Positions 9,683 through 19,109 of a stretch of 64,000 nucleotides of DNA are shown in pieces. How positions within the stretch are numbered: the stretch's first letter is position 1; each line of letters begins with the position of its first letter. The stretch comes from Alteromonas sp. KUL49. Its GTDB lineage: Bacteria; Pseudomonadota; Gammaproteobacteria; Enterobacterales; Alteromonadaceae. The position numbers and the translations under genes are program-made. Under the pieces are notes generated by a model that saw only the letters and a list, made by a program, of their open reading frames with translations, had not been told where the DNA came from and did no database searches. Location of the stretch: contig NZ_BJKL01000001.1 of assembly GCF_006538345.1 (NCBI RefSeq), forward strand, positions 310,001 to 374,000, in the 5' to 3' direction.

Positions 9683-10150
9683 ATGGAATACAATCAATTA
9701 ATGCCAACGCCCATCGGGTTACTCGAAGTACGAGCCAATGAGCTCGGCGTAACCTCCATCGCGTTTGTTGAAGCGTCTGTTGCTACCTTATCCAATGAGC
9801 TTACTGCCTTGGCATGTGAGCAGTTAAAGGAATACTTTGATAAACAGCGCACTGACTTTGATTTTCCCCTTGCTGCAAACGGGACTGAATTTCAGCGTCA
9901 GGTATGGGATGCGTTAGTGGATGTGCCCTATGGAGAGACGGTAAGTTATGCAGCTATTGCTAATGCTATAGACAACCCAAAAGCTGTCCGAGCGGTGGGC
10001 GCAGCCAATGGTAAAAACCCCATTGCTATTGTAGTGCCATGTCATAGAGTGATTGGCAGCAACAACACGCTCACTGGTTATGCTGGTGGATTAGATCGCA
10101 AACGATTTCTACTCAATTTAGAGGGAGCACAACAGGGATTATGGGATTAA
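9683..10150 (+). CDS. ogt: Methylated-DNA--[protein]-cysteine S-methyltransferase
   Basis: Suicide methyltransferase that removes the methyl group from O6-methylguanine and O4-methylthymine. The 155-residue product has the active-site motif VVPCHRVIG (Cys120) and the helix-turn-helix stretch VPYGETVSYAAIANAI. The start ATG at 9683 has AGGTAA 5 bases upstream; the frame runs further back into the glycosylase gene, but that is read-through of an open frame. It forms one operon with the Ada-AlkA gene, so it is probably induced by alkylation. Its end overlaps the next gene by 10 bases. Confidence 0.95.
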   Translation: MEYNQLMPTPIGLLEVRANELGVTSIAFVEASVATLSNELTALACEQLKEYFDKQRTDFDFPLAANGTEFQRQVWDALVDVPYGETVSYAAIANAIDNPKAVRAVGAANGKNPIAIVVPCHRVIGSNNTLTGYAGGLDRKRFLLNLEGAQQGLWD

Positions 10151-11040
10151 AAGACCTCATTGCGTTGTTACTATTGGCCGCCATTTGGGGCGGCTCTTTT
10201 ATTTTCATGCGAGTGGCAACGCCAGAGTTCGGCATTGTAGGCCTAGTGGCAGTAAGGACCTTACTGGCAACATTGGTGTTGTTACCCTTCTTACTCGCCA
10301 TTCGTGGACTAGGTGATGTTGTGCGTTATTGGTGGCCCATTGCGCTGGTAGGGCTAGCCAACACAGCGGTTCCTTTCATGTTGTTCAACTACAGCAGCTT
10401 GCATTTAGAGGCTGGCGTAAATGCCATTTTAAATGCTACAGCACCTATGTTTGGTGCCATGGTTGCGTGGTTATGGTTAGGTGACAAACTGACTAAATCA
10501 GCTATATCAGGCTTGTTCATTGGTTTTGTTGGTGTTGCAGTTATCAGCCAGCATAAATTGGGTGAGGGAAGTATTAGCTTTTTGCCAATATTGACCGCCC
10601 TATTAGCCACTCTGGGCTACGGTATTGCCGCCAGCATGATGAAAAAGTGGCTACATTCAGTACGTCCACTGGTAGTGGCAACAGGAAGCCAGGCATTTGC
10701 TACGGTTATGCTTGCACCGTTCGCATTAGCTACCCTGCCAGAAACTATGCCGAGTCAAATAGCGTGGTTAAATACTATCGCGCTAGCGATTGGTGGGACT
10801 GGTATTGCTTACATCCTCTATTTTAAATTAATCGCTGATGTGGGACCTGCAAAGGCCATTACCGTTGCTTATCTGGTTCCGCTGTTTGGTTTGTTGTGGG
10901 GCGTGTTGTTCTTACAGGAGCATATTTCACTACAAACCCTGATTGGCGGTGGATTAATACTGTTAGGGGTAGCTATGACAACCGGTGTGTTACAGCGACT
11001 AAAAGGCTCATTAGGTCGTCGTCATGCGTCTAATCAATAA
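10141..11040 (+). CDS. EamA/DMT-family transporter
   Basis: A 299-residue inner-membrane protein with ten predicted helices in two EamA repeats. The motif LLLAAIWGGSFIFMRVATPEFG at the N-terminus is typical of the drug/metabolite transporter superfamily (RhaT/YdcZ/RarD relatives). The substrate cannot be told from sequence. The 10-base overlap with ogt indicates translational coupling, so it is expressed with the repair genes; whether it has a role in alkylation resistance is open. Its stop overlaps that of the convergent GGDEF gene. Confidence 0.9.
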   Translation: MGLKDLIALLLLAAIWGGSFIFMRVATPEFGIVGLVAVRTLLATLVLLPFLLAIRGLGDVVRYWWPIALVGLANTAVPFMLFNYSSLHLEAGVNAILNATAPMFGAMVAWLWLGDKLTKSAISGLFIGFVGVAVISQHKLGEGSISFLPILTALLATLGYGIAASMMKKWLHSVRPLVVATGSQAFATVMLAPFALATLPETMPSQIAWLNTIALAIGGTGIAYILYFKLIADVGPAKAITVAYLVPLFGLLWGVLFLQEHISLQTLIGGGLILLGVAMTTGVLQRLKGSLGRRHASNQ

Positions 11041-12451
11041 GCTGTAATCGCACTAGGTTTTTGCCATCACGTTTAGCTTGGTATAAGGCATCTTCTGCAT
11101 GGGCTGTTACTTCGTTCATTGGGCGCATACTTGCAGTAAATGAAATACCAAACGACGCCGTTAACGGAAGCTGAGGATGAGAACTAACTGGAGTAAGTGT
11201 TGCTATACCGTGGCGCAGGTTTTGCGCCATTTCCCGTGCCTCATGTGGTCCGGTTTGCGGCAGTAATAAGATAAACTCGTCTTTATTCCAGCGACCCAGA
11301 ATATCTTGCTCACGAGCATTGTCTGACAAGTAAGCAACGACTTTGTCTAATACTTCCTCGCCCGTTTCTTTGCCATAGGTGTCGCACATGGTGTAGTAAT
11401 CATCAATACTGATGAGTGCAATACTGACAGACTTCTGATCTTTCACGAGTGAGTCATAGGCTAATTCGAGGTTTTCTCTTTCGGGTAATGTGCTTGCGTG
11501 TCTAACGATAATGTCTGGCTGCATGTCACGTCTGAAGTAGTACAGCAGATTGTAGATAAGCAGGAACAGCGAAAAAATAATGACCAAAATAGTCACTACG
11601 CTAAAGATAAATGCTTGAGATATTTCAGCTTGGCGATCGGTTAGCGGGCTTAATAAAAATACGGTCCAACCAAACTGATTTAGCTTAACTTCGGCAATGA
11701 GGTAATCTTTTTCGTTAATAGTTACCAATTTGTTATTTAACGCTTGGTCATTTTGTACGTTAAGCGGTAGCTCGGTGTACCACGGCAGTTCACGCAAGTT
11801 TGTGAAATTCGAATAGCTAGCGTTGAGGGATGCGTCAGACGACAGCATAATATCGCCAGTATTATCGACGAACAAAAAGTCATAGCCATATTCCTCTTTG
11901 TACGTTTCAAAAATCTCTAAAAAGCTCTTGAGACTTTTACCTACGCCAAAAAATCCAAGGAACTCTTCGTTGTCATTGTAGATTTTTATGTCGATATAAA
12001 AGTGAGTGTCTTCCCACTTTCCTATATCGGCAACGGCATCTGCCGGATAGTCTTTGTACTTAAAGTACCAACTCACATCACCTTCGACCAACGAAATGAC
12101 CGAGCCGTCAGAGTTAAATTGCTTTCGTACGGTTTCACTGGCAATAAAAAAAGATAACCCAAACTCATCTTCCATACGGCTCAACGAACTCAAAACCGTT
12201 TGCTCGTCAATAATGTTACCTTCCATTAAGGCAACGAGTTCGCGAGAGTTTCCAAGGGCTTCGGAGGTGTGTAGCGGCTTAAGAATTTGTTCAACAATAA
12301 GGGAAATTGCAGGAGATAAAGACTGTTGCTGAGCGCGGCTCTGCTCTGCAACAATTTTAGAAATGCTGAAATGTACAAGAGTGACAATTGAAATAACCAC
12401 CACGGCAAACAATATAAGAATACTTCGATGTAGTGTTCTAAATGTGTTCAC
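11030..12451 (-). CDS. CACHE-sensor GGDEF-domain protein with degenerate GGDEF motif
   Basis: Membrane protein: N-terminal helix (SILILFAVVVISIVTLVHF), a periplasmic double-CACHE-like sensor of about 230 residues, a second helix (FSVVTILVIIFSLFLLIYNLLYYF), then a C-terminal GGDEF domain. The signature reads GRWNKDEF in place of RWGGDEF: both glycines are replaced by Asn-Lys. The RxxD inhibitory-site motif (REQD) five residues before it is kept. Cyclase activity is doubtful; c-di-GMP or GTP binding without catalysis is possible. The GTG at 12451 has AAGGGAG about 10 bases upstream; an ATG at 12475 is the alternative start but would place that ribosome site inside the gene. Confidence 0.9.
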   Translation of the reverse strand: MNTFRTLHRSILILFAVVVISIVTLVHFSISKIVAEQSRAQQQSLSPAISLIVEQILKPLHTSEALGNSRELVALMEGNIIDEQTVLSSLSRMEDEFGLSFFIASETVRKQFNSDGSVISLVEGDVSWYFKYKDYPADAVADIGKWEDTHFYIDIKIYNDNEEFLGFFGVGKSLKSFLEIFETYKEEYGYDFLFVDNTGDIMLSSDASLNASYSNFTNLRELPWYTELPLNVQNDQALNNKLVTINEKDYLIAEVKLNQFGWTVFLLSPLTDRQAEISQAFIFSVVTILVIIFSLFLLIYNLLYYFRRDMQPDIIVRHASTLPERENLELAYDSLVKDQKSVSIALISIDDYYTMCDTYGKETGEEVLDKVVAYLSDNAREQDILGRWNKDEFILLLPQTGPHEAREMAQNLRHGIATLTPVSSHPQLPLTASFGISFTASMRPMNEVTAHAEDALYQAKRDGKNLVRLQLID

Positions 12452-12689
12452 TGTGATTGCATCTCCCTTGCACATAATATGTTTGCTGCCTTGCTTGGCG
12501 GATTATACCTGTTCAATAAGTGCACCGCTAGCAAAGGTGTAAATTACCTTCTAATAATGTGTTATTTATGAGGATTTTGTTAAAGCAACGCTTAAAAATA
12601 AAAACGGCATCTAACACGACACAAGTACTTTCCTTGGTTAAACTACTATAAAGTGCTAATTCTCATCTATTCGCTCTAAAGGAACAAAC

Positions 12690-14051
12690 ATGGCGTTTTC
12701 AGTGGTGATTCTAGCGGCCGGTAAAGGTACGCGTATGAAGTCTTCTAAGCCCAAGGTACTGCATAAAATCGGTGGTATTCCCATGGTACAGCGCATTATC
12801 AATACCGTTGATGCACTCGATGCTGACGCAATTCACTTAATATACGGACATGGTGGAGAGCAACTACAAGCAGAACTCACTGGCGACAACCTCAATTGGT
12901 GTTTACAACAAGAACAGTTGGGCACTGGGCACGCAGTGCAACAGGCCGTGCCTTTCATACAAGACAACGAGGATGTACTTGTTCTGGTGGGTGATGCACC
13001 ACTGATCCAAAAAGATACCTTAGCGAGATTGAAAGCGGTAAAGGCTGAATGCGACGTAGCCTTGCTCACTGTGAATCTTGACGACCCAACAGGTATGGGC
13101 CGTATTATTCGCGAAGGCGAGAACATTACCGCGATTGTTGAGCACAAGGATGCCACAGAAGCGCAAAAAGCTATTACCGAAATCAATACTGGCATGATGA
13201 TGATGCAAGGTGCTGATTTAAAACGCTGGTTAGGTAGCCTCAGCAATAACAATGCGCAAGGTGAATACTACTTAACAGATGTTATCGAAATGGCCGCTTC
13301 TGAAGGCAAGCAAATAAGAGCGGCGCACCCTGAAGAGGTGAGCGAAGTAGAGGGTATCAACAACCGCCTTCAGCTAGCTAATTTAGAGCGTGCTCTGCAA
13401 TTCAGACAAGCCAAAGCGCTTATGACCGACGGCGTATATTTGGCTGATCCGCATCGTTTTGACTTACGCGGTGAAGTTACTCACGGTACTGACGTTGAGA
13501 TCGACATCAACGTTGTTATCGAGGGAAAGGTAGCACTAGGTAGCAATGTGACTATTGGCCCTAACTGTATCTTAAAAGATTGCACCATTGCAGACGGCAG
13601 CGTCATTGAAGCTAATTCTATCATTGAGCAAGCGAGTGTCGGTGAAAGCTGCACCGTTGGTCCATTTGGGCGTTTGCGCCCGGGGGCTAAAATGCTCGCC
13701 AAGGCCAAAGTGGGCAACTTTGTTGAAATGAAAAAGGCGGTGTTAGGTGAGGGTGCAAAAGCTAATCACCTAACTTATCTGGGCGATGCCGAAGTTGGTG
13801 CTGGTGCAAACATTGGTGCGGGTACTATTACCTGTAATTATGATGGCGTGAACAAATCTAAAACCGAAATTGGTGAAAATGCCTTTATTGGATCGAATTC
13901 AGCGCTCGTTGCGCCAGTGTCTGTAGGCAAAGGGGCGACGGTGGGCGCTGGGTCGATTGTTACGTCAAATGTGGAAGACAATGCCCTCGCGGTAGCCAGA
14001 AGTAAGCAGCGTAATATTGCAAACTGGCCCCGTCCGACTAAAAAGAATTAG
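12690..14051 (+). CDS. glmU: Bifunctional GlcNAc-1-P uridyltransferase / glucosamine-1-P acetyltransferase
   Basis: The last two steps of UDP-GlcNAc synthesis for peptidoglycan and LPS. The 453-residue product has the N-terminal pyrophosphorylase loop [17 protein letters not shown], the [11 protein letters not shown] motif, and a C-terminal left-handed beta-helix of hexapeptide repeats with the acetyltransferase residues in [30 protein letters not shown]. Start ATG follows AAAGGAAC. It heads the glmU - oxidoreductase - regulator - glmS block. Housekeeping and essential in relatives. Confidence 0.98.
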   Translation: MAFSVVILAAGKGTRMKSSKPKVLHKIGGIPMVQRIINTVDALDADAIHLIYGHGGEQLQAELTGDNLNWCLQQEQLGTGHAVQQAVPFIQDNEDVLVLVGDAPLIQKDTLARLKAVKAECDVALLTVNLDDPTGMGRIIREGENITAIVEHKDATEAQKAITEINTGMMMMQGADLKRWLGSLSNNNAQGEYYLTDVIEMAASEGKQIRAAHPEEVSEVEGINNRLQLANLERALQFRQAKALMTDGVYLADPHRFDLRGEVTHGTDVEIDINVVIEGKVALGSNVTIGPNCILKDCTIADGSVIEANSIIEQASVGESCTVGPFGRLRPGAKMLAKAKVGNFVEMKKAVLGEGAKANHLTYLGDAEVGAGANIGAGTITCNYDGVNKSKTEIGENAFIGSNSALVAPVSVGKGATVGAGSIVTSNVEDNALAVARSKQRNIANWPRPTKKN

Positions 14052-14138
14052 TCTCAAAAAGCTAGCCAATAAAACTGAGCAAAAAACAACACAATAAAAA
14101 CAAATAACAAACCCTACTTAACAAAGGATCTAAGCCAC

Positions 14139-15170
14139 ATGATACGTACCTTATTAGTAGGGTTTGGTTTTTCCGCCACAACCTTTCATTTACCGTTTTT
14201 ACGTCATTTAGACGCCTATGGCATTACTGGCGTTGTGTCATCAAGAGCAAATGATGTTAATGCTGTTCTGCCTGATGTTGACGTGTATCCCACGCTAGAG
14301 GAAGCGCTACAACAAAGCAGTTTTGATTTGGTGATCATTACTACGCCTAACGTGCTTCACGCCAAGCAGTCGCGTATAGCTCTAGAACACTGTTGTCATG
14401 TGCTCGTAGAGAAACCCTTTACTCTGTGTAGCAAAGAGGCCGAAGCCTTGGTGAACCTTGCCCGAAGAAAGCAGAAGAAGTTGTGTGTTTTCCACAATCG
14501 CAGGTTTGATAGTGACTTTCTAACGCTTCGCGCGCTAATAGAACAAGGAAAGTTTGGGCGCATTGCCCGTTTCGAGAGTCGTTTCGATAGATTCAGACCC
14601 GTACCTCGAAACCGATGGCGTGAAAATGCTGGGCCTGGCAGCGGTATTTTTTGGGACCTAGGACCTCATCTTATTGACCAAGCTCTTGTGCTATTTGGCG
14701 AACCTAATCAGGTGAGCGCGAATATTCTCACGCTGCGAGAAAACGGCCAATCAGATGATACCTTTGATATTACACTCTTTTACGACAATCTTGTGGTTAA
14801 GTTAGGTAGCTCGGCGTTTCAAGCGGGCAACACTTTGCGTTTTGATATGCAAGGCACGCTGGGTAGCTTTAGAAAATTTGGCTTAGACCCACAAGAAGAC
14901 CAATTGAAAGCTAGCCTCGCTTTTGAACACAGCGACTGGGCACAAACACCTCAGGATGAACATGGAAACTTTTGCAATGAAAGTTTATGTCAAATAGTGC
15001 CAACCTTACCTGGCAATTACCTCGGATTCTTCAATCAATTGGCAGAAGCTATTGTTAATTCTCATGAAAACATTGATTTACCAGCTGATGCAAGTTCAGT
15101 TGTCGCGGTGATTAAGGTAATTGAAGCGGCAATTCGTGCGAATGAATCTGGTCAAAACGAAATTTTTTGA
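14139..15170 (+). CDS. Gfo/Idh/MocA-family oxidoreductase
   Basis: A 343-residue NAD(P)-dependent dehydrogenase resembling E. coli YdgJ. The Rossmann motif is shortened (GFGFSATTFHLPFL), followed by VLVEKPFT with the conserved EKP catalytic lysine and WDLGPHLIDQAL, the usual GxHxxD-like substrate motif. It probably acts on a sugar or sugar derivative. Its position between glmU and the GlmR-like regulator hints at an amino-sugar link, but that is inference. It lies 87 bases after glmU with AAAGGA upstream of the ATG. Confidence 0.88.
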   Translation: MIRTLLVGFGFSATTFHLPFLRHLDAYGITGVVSSRANDVNAVLPDVDVYPTLEEALQQSSFDLVIITTPNVLHAKQSRIALEHCCHVLVEKPFTLCSKEAEALVNLARRKQKKLCVFHNRRFDSDFLTLRALIEQGKFGRIARFESRFDRFRPVPRNRWRENAGPGSGIFWDLGPHLIDQALVLFGEPNQVSANILTLRENGQSDDTFDITLFYDNLVVKLGSSAFQAGNTLRFDMQGTLGSFRKFGLDPQEDQLKASLAFEHSDWAQTPQDEHGNFCNESLCQIVPTLPGNYLGFFNQLAEAIVNSHENIDLPADASSVVAVIKVIEAAIRANESGQNEIF

Positions 15171-15208
15171 TCTAATTTCTTGCATTGTGTAAATTATCGA
15201 TCTAATTT
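15169..15208. promoter_or_regulatory. Direct repeat upstream of the DeoR-family gene, possible operator
   Basis: GATCTAATTT occurs at 15169-15178 (overlapping the oxidoreductase stop) and again at 15199-15208, exactly 30 bases apart, about three helical turns. Downstream lies TTTCTTTCGTTTTGAAAG, which resembles the TTTCG-type elements bound by DeoR-family repressors. Either could be an operator for the regulator-glmS unit. Confidence 0.35.
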
Positions 15209-15278
15209 TATTTCATATTGATATTTTATTTCTTTCGTTTTGAAAGTTTTGGTGTTGGCGAAGTAAGGTAGTCATGCG

Positions 15279-16082
15279 GTGAGTCAGAAGTATTCATTGA
15301 AACAACGACAAGACGGCATTGTTGATTGGGTTAACGCGAATGGGTTAACCCAAGTCGACGCATTAGCCGCTATGTTTAATACATCGGCTGTTACTATTCG
15401 AAAAGATCTGTCTATGCTTTCTAAAGCAGGGCGGTTAATTCGTCAGTTTGGCGGCGGCGCACCACTACCCAAAAGCGAACAGAATAACCTGAATGGCCCA
15501 CAATCTTTGTTGGACGATACCGACGAATCTCATTCGGTGAAACAAGGCATTGGCGCTATTGCAGCTAAACAAGTAGCCAATAGTGCTCGCATTGTTATCG
15601 ACAGCGGGTCAACCACTAAACACATGCTGCCCTTTTTAGACAAAGTGGCTAATTTGGTGGTGATGACTAATGCGCTGGATGTCGCAAATTACCTGACAAA
15701 GCGTGAACCCGAACCTACAGTGTTAATGACTGGCGGAACGTGGGACGCTAATTCGCAGTCATTTCAGGGGGCGATGGCTGAACAGCTGGTATCGGCCTAT
15801 GACTATGACTTTGCATTTATTGGCGCAGCGGGTATTGACGTATCACGGGGCACAACGACCTTTAATGAGCTAACGGGGTTGTCGAGAACCATGGCAAAGT
15901 CAGCCAAGCAGGTGGTCGTTATGGCAACCTCAAGTAAGCTGTCTTATAAAATGCCCAATTTAGAATTGGGGTGGCAAAGTATTTCGATGTTGATCACCGA
16001 CGACGGTATCAGTGAGCAAGACAAAACAACTATTGAACAACAGGGTGTAACGGTGCTTATCGCATCGCCCAGTGGAGAATAA
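15279..16082 (+). CDS. DeoR-family regulator, GlmR type
   Basis: A 267-residue repressor with the N-terminal DeoR helix-turn-helix ([40 protein letters not shown]) and a C-terminal DeoRC sugar-phosphate sensor domain with [11 protein letters not shown] and the AFIGAAGID motif. The GTG start has AAGTAAGG 10 bases upstream; an ATG just before it is followed at once by a stop in its frame. It ends 2 bases before glmS. A DeoR-type regulator directly before glmS is known in Alteromonadales and related groups as GlmR, sensing an amino-sugar phosphate; the assignment rests on this context. Confidence 0.87.
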   Translation: MSQKYSLKQRQDGIVDWVNANGLTQVDALAAMFNTSAVTIRKDLSMLSKAGRLIRQFGGGAPLPKSEQNNLNGPQSLLDDTDESHSVKQGIGAIAAKQVANSARIVIDSGSTTKHMLPFLDKVANLVVMTNALDVANYLTKREPEPTVLMTGGTWDANSQSFQGAMAEQLVSAYDYDFAFIGAAGIDVSRGTTTFNELTGLSRTMAKSAKQVVVMATSSKLSYKMPNLELGWQSISMLITDDGISEQDKTTIEQQGVTVLIASPSGE

Positions 16083-16084
16083 TC

Positions 16085-17917
16085 ATGTGTGGAATTGTAG
16101 GTGCAGTAGCAGAACGTAATGTAGTAGAAATTCTGCTTGAAGGATTACAGCGACTGGAATATCGCGGCTATGACTCAGCAGGTGTTGCCTTGCTTACTCG
16201 CGACGGTGAACTCACGCGTATGCGTCGTACCGGCAAGGTAAAAGAACTCGCCGACGCGATTTCTACCGAAGAAGCGCTTGGCTCTACAGGTATTGCTCAC
16301 ACCCGCTGGGCTACCCATGGTGGTGTAACAGAGGCCAACGCTCACCCTCACTTCTCAAGTGATCGCATTGCGGTAGTACACAACGGTATTATCGAAAACT
16401 ACGAAACCCTGCGTGCCGACCTTACCGAGAAAGGCTACACCTTCACAAGTGACACCGACACAGAAACCATTGCTCATACTATTAACGAAGCAATGAAAAC
16501 CACCGACAGCTTGCTTACCGCGGTACAAGAGTCAGTTAAAACCTTTCACGGCGCCTATGGCACAGTCATCATGGACAAAGCTGACCCGAGCCGCGTGGTC
16601 GTTGCCCGTTCAGGCAGTCCACTTGTTATAGGTTTGGGTTTAGGTGAAAACTTTATTGCTTCTGACCAACTAGCACTACTTCCGGTTACTCGCCGTTTTA
16701 TCTTCCTCGAAGAAGGCGACGTTGCAGAAATTACTCGTAGAAAAGTGAGTATTTTTGACAAAGACGGCAATGCGGTAACCCGTGAAATCATTGAATCAAA
16801 TGTTGAGCACGACGCAGGTGACAAAGGTGGTTATCGCCACTACATGCTCAAAGAAATTCACGAACAGCCTGTGGTTGTGCGAAATGCACTTCAACACCGA
16901 CTGACCGACACTGGCCTTGCCGCTGATGTATTCGGTAAAGGGGCAGATGCTATATTTGAAAACGTAAAACACGTACAAATTGTGGCCTGTGGCACCAGTT
17001 ATCACGCTGGCATGACCGCCAGATACTGGTTGGAACAATACGCCAACGTAAGCTGTAACGTAGAGATAGCCTCTGAATTCCGCTACAGAAAATCCGTGGT
17101 GTATCCAAACAGCTTGTTAATCACTATTTCACAGTCGGGTGAAACCGCTGATACCCTCGCGGCCCTTCGCCTAGCCAAAGAACTGGGGTACATGGCGAGC
17201 CTTACAATATGTAACGTGCCTGGTTCATCACTGGTGCGTGAATCTGACTTGGCTTACATGACAAGAGCAGGCGCAGAGATTGGCGTAGCATCTACTAAAG
17301 CTTTCACTACTCAATTAACCGCATTTCTTATGCTCACTCTTGCCCTTGGCAAGCAAAATGGTATGAGTGATGAAGATGCCAGTTCTATTGTATCGGCGTT
17401 ACACAGCTTGCCTGCCAAGCTAGAAGAAACCTTAGCCATTACCCAAGGTATCGAAGATCTCGCAGAAGAGTTTGCCGACAAAAATCACAGCTTGTTCCTT
17501 GGTCGCGGCGATCAATACCCCATCGCAATGGAAGGTGCGCTTAAGCTTAAGGAAATTTCTTATATTCACGCCGAAGCCTACGCATCGGGTGAACTTAAAC
17601 ACGGTCCACTCGCGCTGATTGACGACGAAATGCCAGTTATCGTTGTAGCGCCAAACAACGAGCTTTTAGAAAAGCTGAAGTCGAACGTAGAAGAAGTACG
17701 CGCTCGTGGCGGTATTATGTATGTATTCGCCGACAAGAAAGCGCCGTTTTCTGGTGACAGCACCATGCGAGTTATTTCAGTGCCCACTTGTGAAGCGCCT
17801 ATCGCGCCAATCGTATACACGATTCCACTACAGTTGTTGTCTTACTACGTTGCCTTGATTAAAGGTACTGATGTAGACCAGCCGCGCAACTTGGCGAAGA
17901 GTGTGACGGTTGAGTGA
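16085..17917 (+). CDS. glmS: Glutamine--fructose-6-phosphate aminotransferase (isomerizing)
   Basis: Makes glucosamine-6-phosphate from fructose-6-phosphate and glutamine, the entry step of amino-sugar synthesis. The 610-residue product begins MCGIVGAV with the N-terminal nucleophile Cys2 of the glutaminase domain, then has two SIS isomerase domains ([31 protein letters not shown]) and ends [11 protein letters not shown], the conserved GlmS tail. It is translated right after the DeoR-type gene (gap 2 bases), suggesting feedback control by that regulator; no glmS ribozyme is expected or seen. Confidence 0.98.
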   Translation: MCGIVGAVAERNVVEILLEGLQRLEYRGYDSAGVALLTRDGELTRMRRTGKVKELADAISTEEALGSTGIAHTRWATHGGVTEANAHPHFSSDRIAVVHNGIIENYETLRADLTEKGYTFTSDTDTETIAHTINEAMKTTDSLLTAVQESVKTFHGAYGTVIMDKADPSRVVVARSGSPLVIGLGLGENFIASDQLALLPVTRRFIFLEEGDVAEITRRKVSIFDKDGNAVTREIIESNVEHDAGDKGGYRHYMLKEIHEQPVVVRNALQHRLTDTGLAADVFGKGADAIFENVKHVQIVACGTSYHAGMTARYWLEQYANVSCNVEIASEFRYRKSVVYPNSLLITISQSGETADTLAALRLAKELGYMASLTICNVPGSSLVRESDLAYMTRAGAEIGVASTKAFTTQLTAFLMLTLALGKQNGMSDEDASSIVSALHSLPAKLEETLAITQGIEDLAEEFADKNHSLFLGRGDQYPIAMEGALKLKEISYIHAEAYASGELKHGPLALIDDEMPVIVVAPNNELLEKLKSNVEEVRARGGIMYVFADKKAPFSGDSTMRVISVPTCEAPIAPIVYTIPLQLLSYYVALIKGTDVDQPRNLAKSVTVE

Positions 17918-17947
17918 TTGACGTTTAATGGAAAACGGAAATATTTG

Positions 17948-17970
17948 GAAAGGCTCCAATTGAGCCTTTC
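17948..17970 (+). terminator. Probable terminator after glmS
   Basis: Perfect 9-bp stem GAAAGGCTC / GAGCCTTTC with loop CAATT, 30 bases after the glmS stop. The following T-tract is weak. Confidence 0.55.
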
Positions 17971-18125
17971 TACGCGTAGCGCAACTTTTCTACTTTCCCA
18001 TAGATATTTGACAAAAATGTCTGATTACGATTTCTCACAATACTGTGAGCATTAGTATTATCGACCGATTTGAAGTTTTCTGTCTGAAAGTATAGAAATT
18101 TCTTTATTGCTTCAGCTGCTGTTAT

Positions 18126-19013
18126 TCAAATTTTATTGTCTGGCTTTCTTCTATACGCTGCAAAGAGTGCTAAGCCAGCAAAGACTAAAAGCTGAGAGCT
18201 AGGGCTATCAACGGTCACAGCGCTTTGTTGGACAAGGACGAATGCATCGCTTTGTCTTGCCCATGTTACATCTTGAATATCAGATATTGAGAATTGGTCT
18301 TCAATGGAGAGTCCAGATGAACCGAAGTTTAATGTTCTATTTGCGGAAGAATTGATTCCAAATGTGTTATTTTGGTCATCTAATCTCCAATAGGCACTGC
18401 CGTCGGAATAAAATCTATCGGCCACTACTTGAACAGAACCATCACTAGAAATTCGATAAGAACCTGTGTTTGTCTCTACAAACGCATCACTCTGTCTAGC
18501 CCATGTCACATTGATAATATCTGATATTGAAAACTGATCTTGTATGGAGATTCCAGAAGAGGTGAAGTTCAATGATGTATTGGCAGAAGAGTTAATTCCA
18601 AATGTGTTATTTAGGTCGTTTAATCTCCAATAAGCACTGCCGTCAGAATAAAATCTGTCGCTCATTAACTGAACAGAGCCGTTGTTGGAAATTTGAAATG
18701 AGCCAGAGTCGGTAATAACAAACGCATCAGTCTGTCTGGCCCACGTTACATCGGTAATGTCTGCTATCGAAAACTGATTTTCGATAGAGAGGCCGGAAGA
18801 ACTGAAGTTTAACGATGTGTTCGCTGAGGAATTGACTCCAAATGTGTTATTTAAGTCATCTAGTCGCCAATAAGCACTGCCATCAGAATAAAATCTGTCG
18901 CTCATCAACTGAACGGAACCATCACTAGAGATTCGAAAAGACATTACACTGGCGTTTGCAACTAATGAGGTCATTAGAAGCGATACTATTGCTATTGTTT
19001 TAGAAACACTCAT
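18126..19013 (-). CDS. Secreted triple-repeat protein with PEP-CTERM-like C-terminal sorting tail
   Basis: Function unknown. The product (about 295 residues from the ATG at 19013) has a signal peptide ending near VANA, then three tandem 80-residue repeats, each with the core DRFYSDGSAYWRL, NNTFG(V/I)NSSAN and DVTWARQ-DAFV. The tail has the layout of a PEP-CTERM/archaeosortase-type signal: a short SPSS element in place of VPEP, a hydrophobic helix (QLLVFAGLALFAAY) and the basic end RRKP. This suggests export and processing or anchoring at the cell surface. A TTG at 19034 is the alternative start. It is isolated, convergent with glmS, and the DNA repeats are close enough to imply recent duplication. 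Confidence 0.82.
   Translation of the reverse strand: MSVSKTIAIVSLLMTSLVANASVMSFRISSDGSVQLMSDRFYSDGSAYWRLDDLNNTFGVNSSANTSLNFSSSGLSIENQFSIADITDVTWARQTDAFVITDSGSFQISNNGSVQLMSDRFYSDGSAYWRLNDLNNTFGINSSANTSLNFTSSGISIQDQFSISDIINVTWARQSDAFVETNTGSYRISSDGSVQVVADRFYSDGSAYWRLDDQNNTFGINSSANRTLNFGSSGLSIEDQFSISDIQDVTWARQSDAFVLVQQSAVTVDSPSSQLLVFAGLALFAAYRRKPDNKI
18234..18938 (-). repeat. Three tandem 240-bp coding repeats
   Basis: Exact 240-base periodicity, for example AATGTGTTATTT at 18361, 18601 and 18841, in frame with an 80-residue protein unit. Copies 1 and 2 (the gene's first two) share the VQLMSDRF version, the third VQVVADRF. Confidence 0.9.
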
Positions 19014-19109
19014 TTTGATACACCGCAAAATCAAAAACTATCTGGAGCAGATACAACACTACAGTGTAAAATATAAGCTACTCCTCAGTTTATGAAAATT
19101 ACAATATCA

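Noticed and set aside
12833..13252. 139-residue open frame opposite glmU
   Set aside because: Shadow of the glmU reading frame; Ser/Cys-rich composition is typical of antisense translation.
18234..18938. Regular 240-bp repeats considered as CRISPR or other array
   Set aside because: The repeats are long, in frame and coding; no short repeat/spacer structure and no cas genes.
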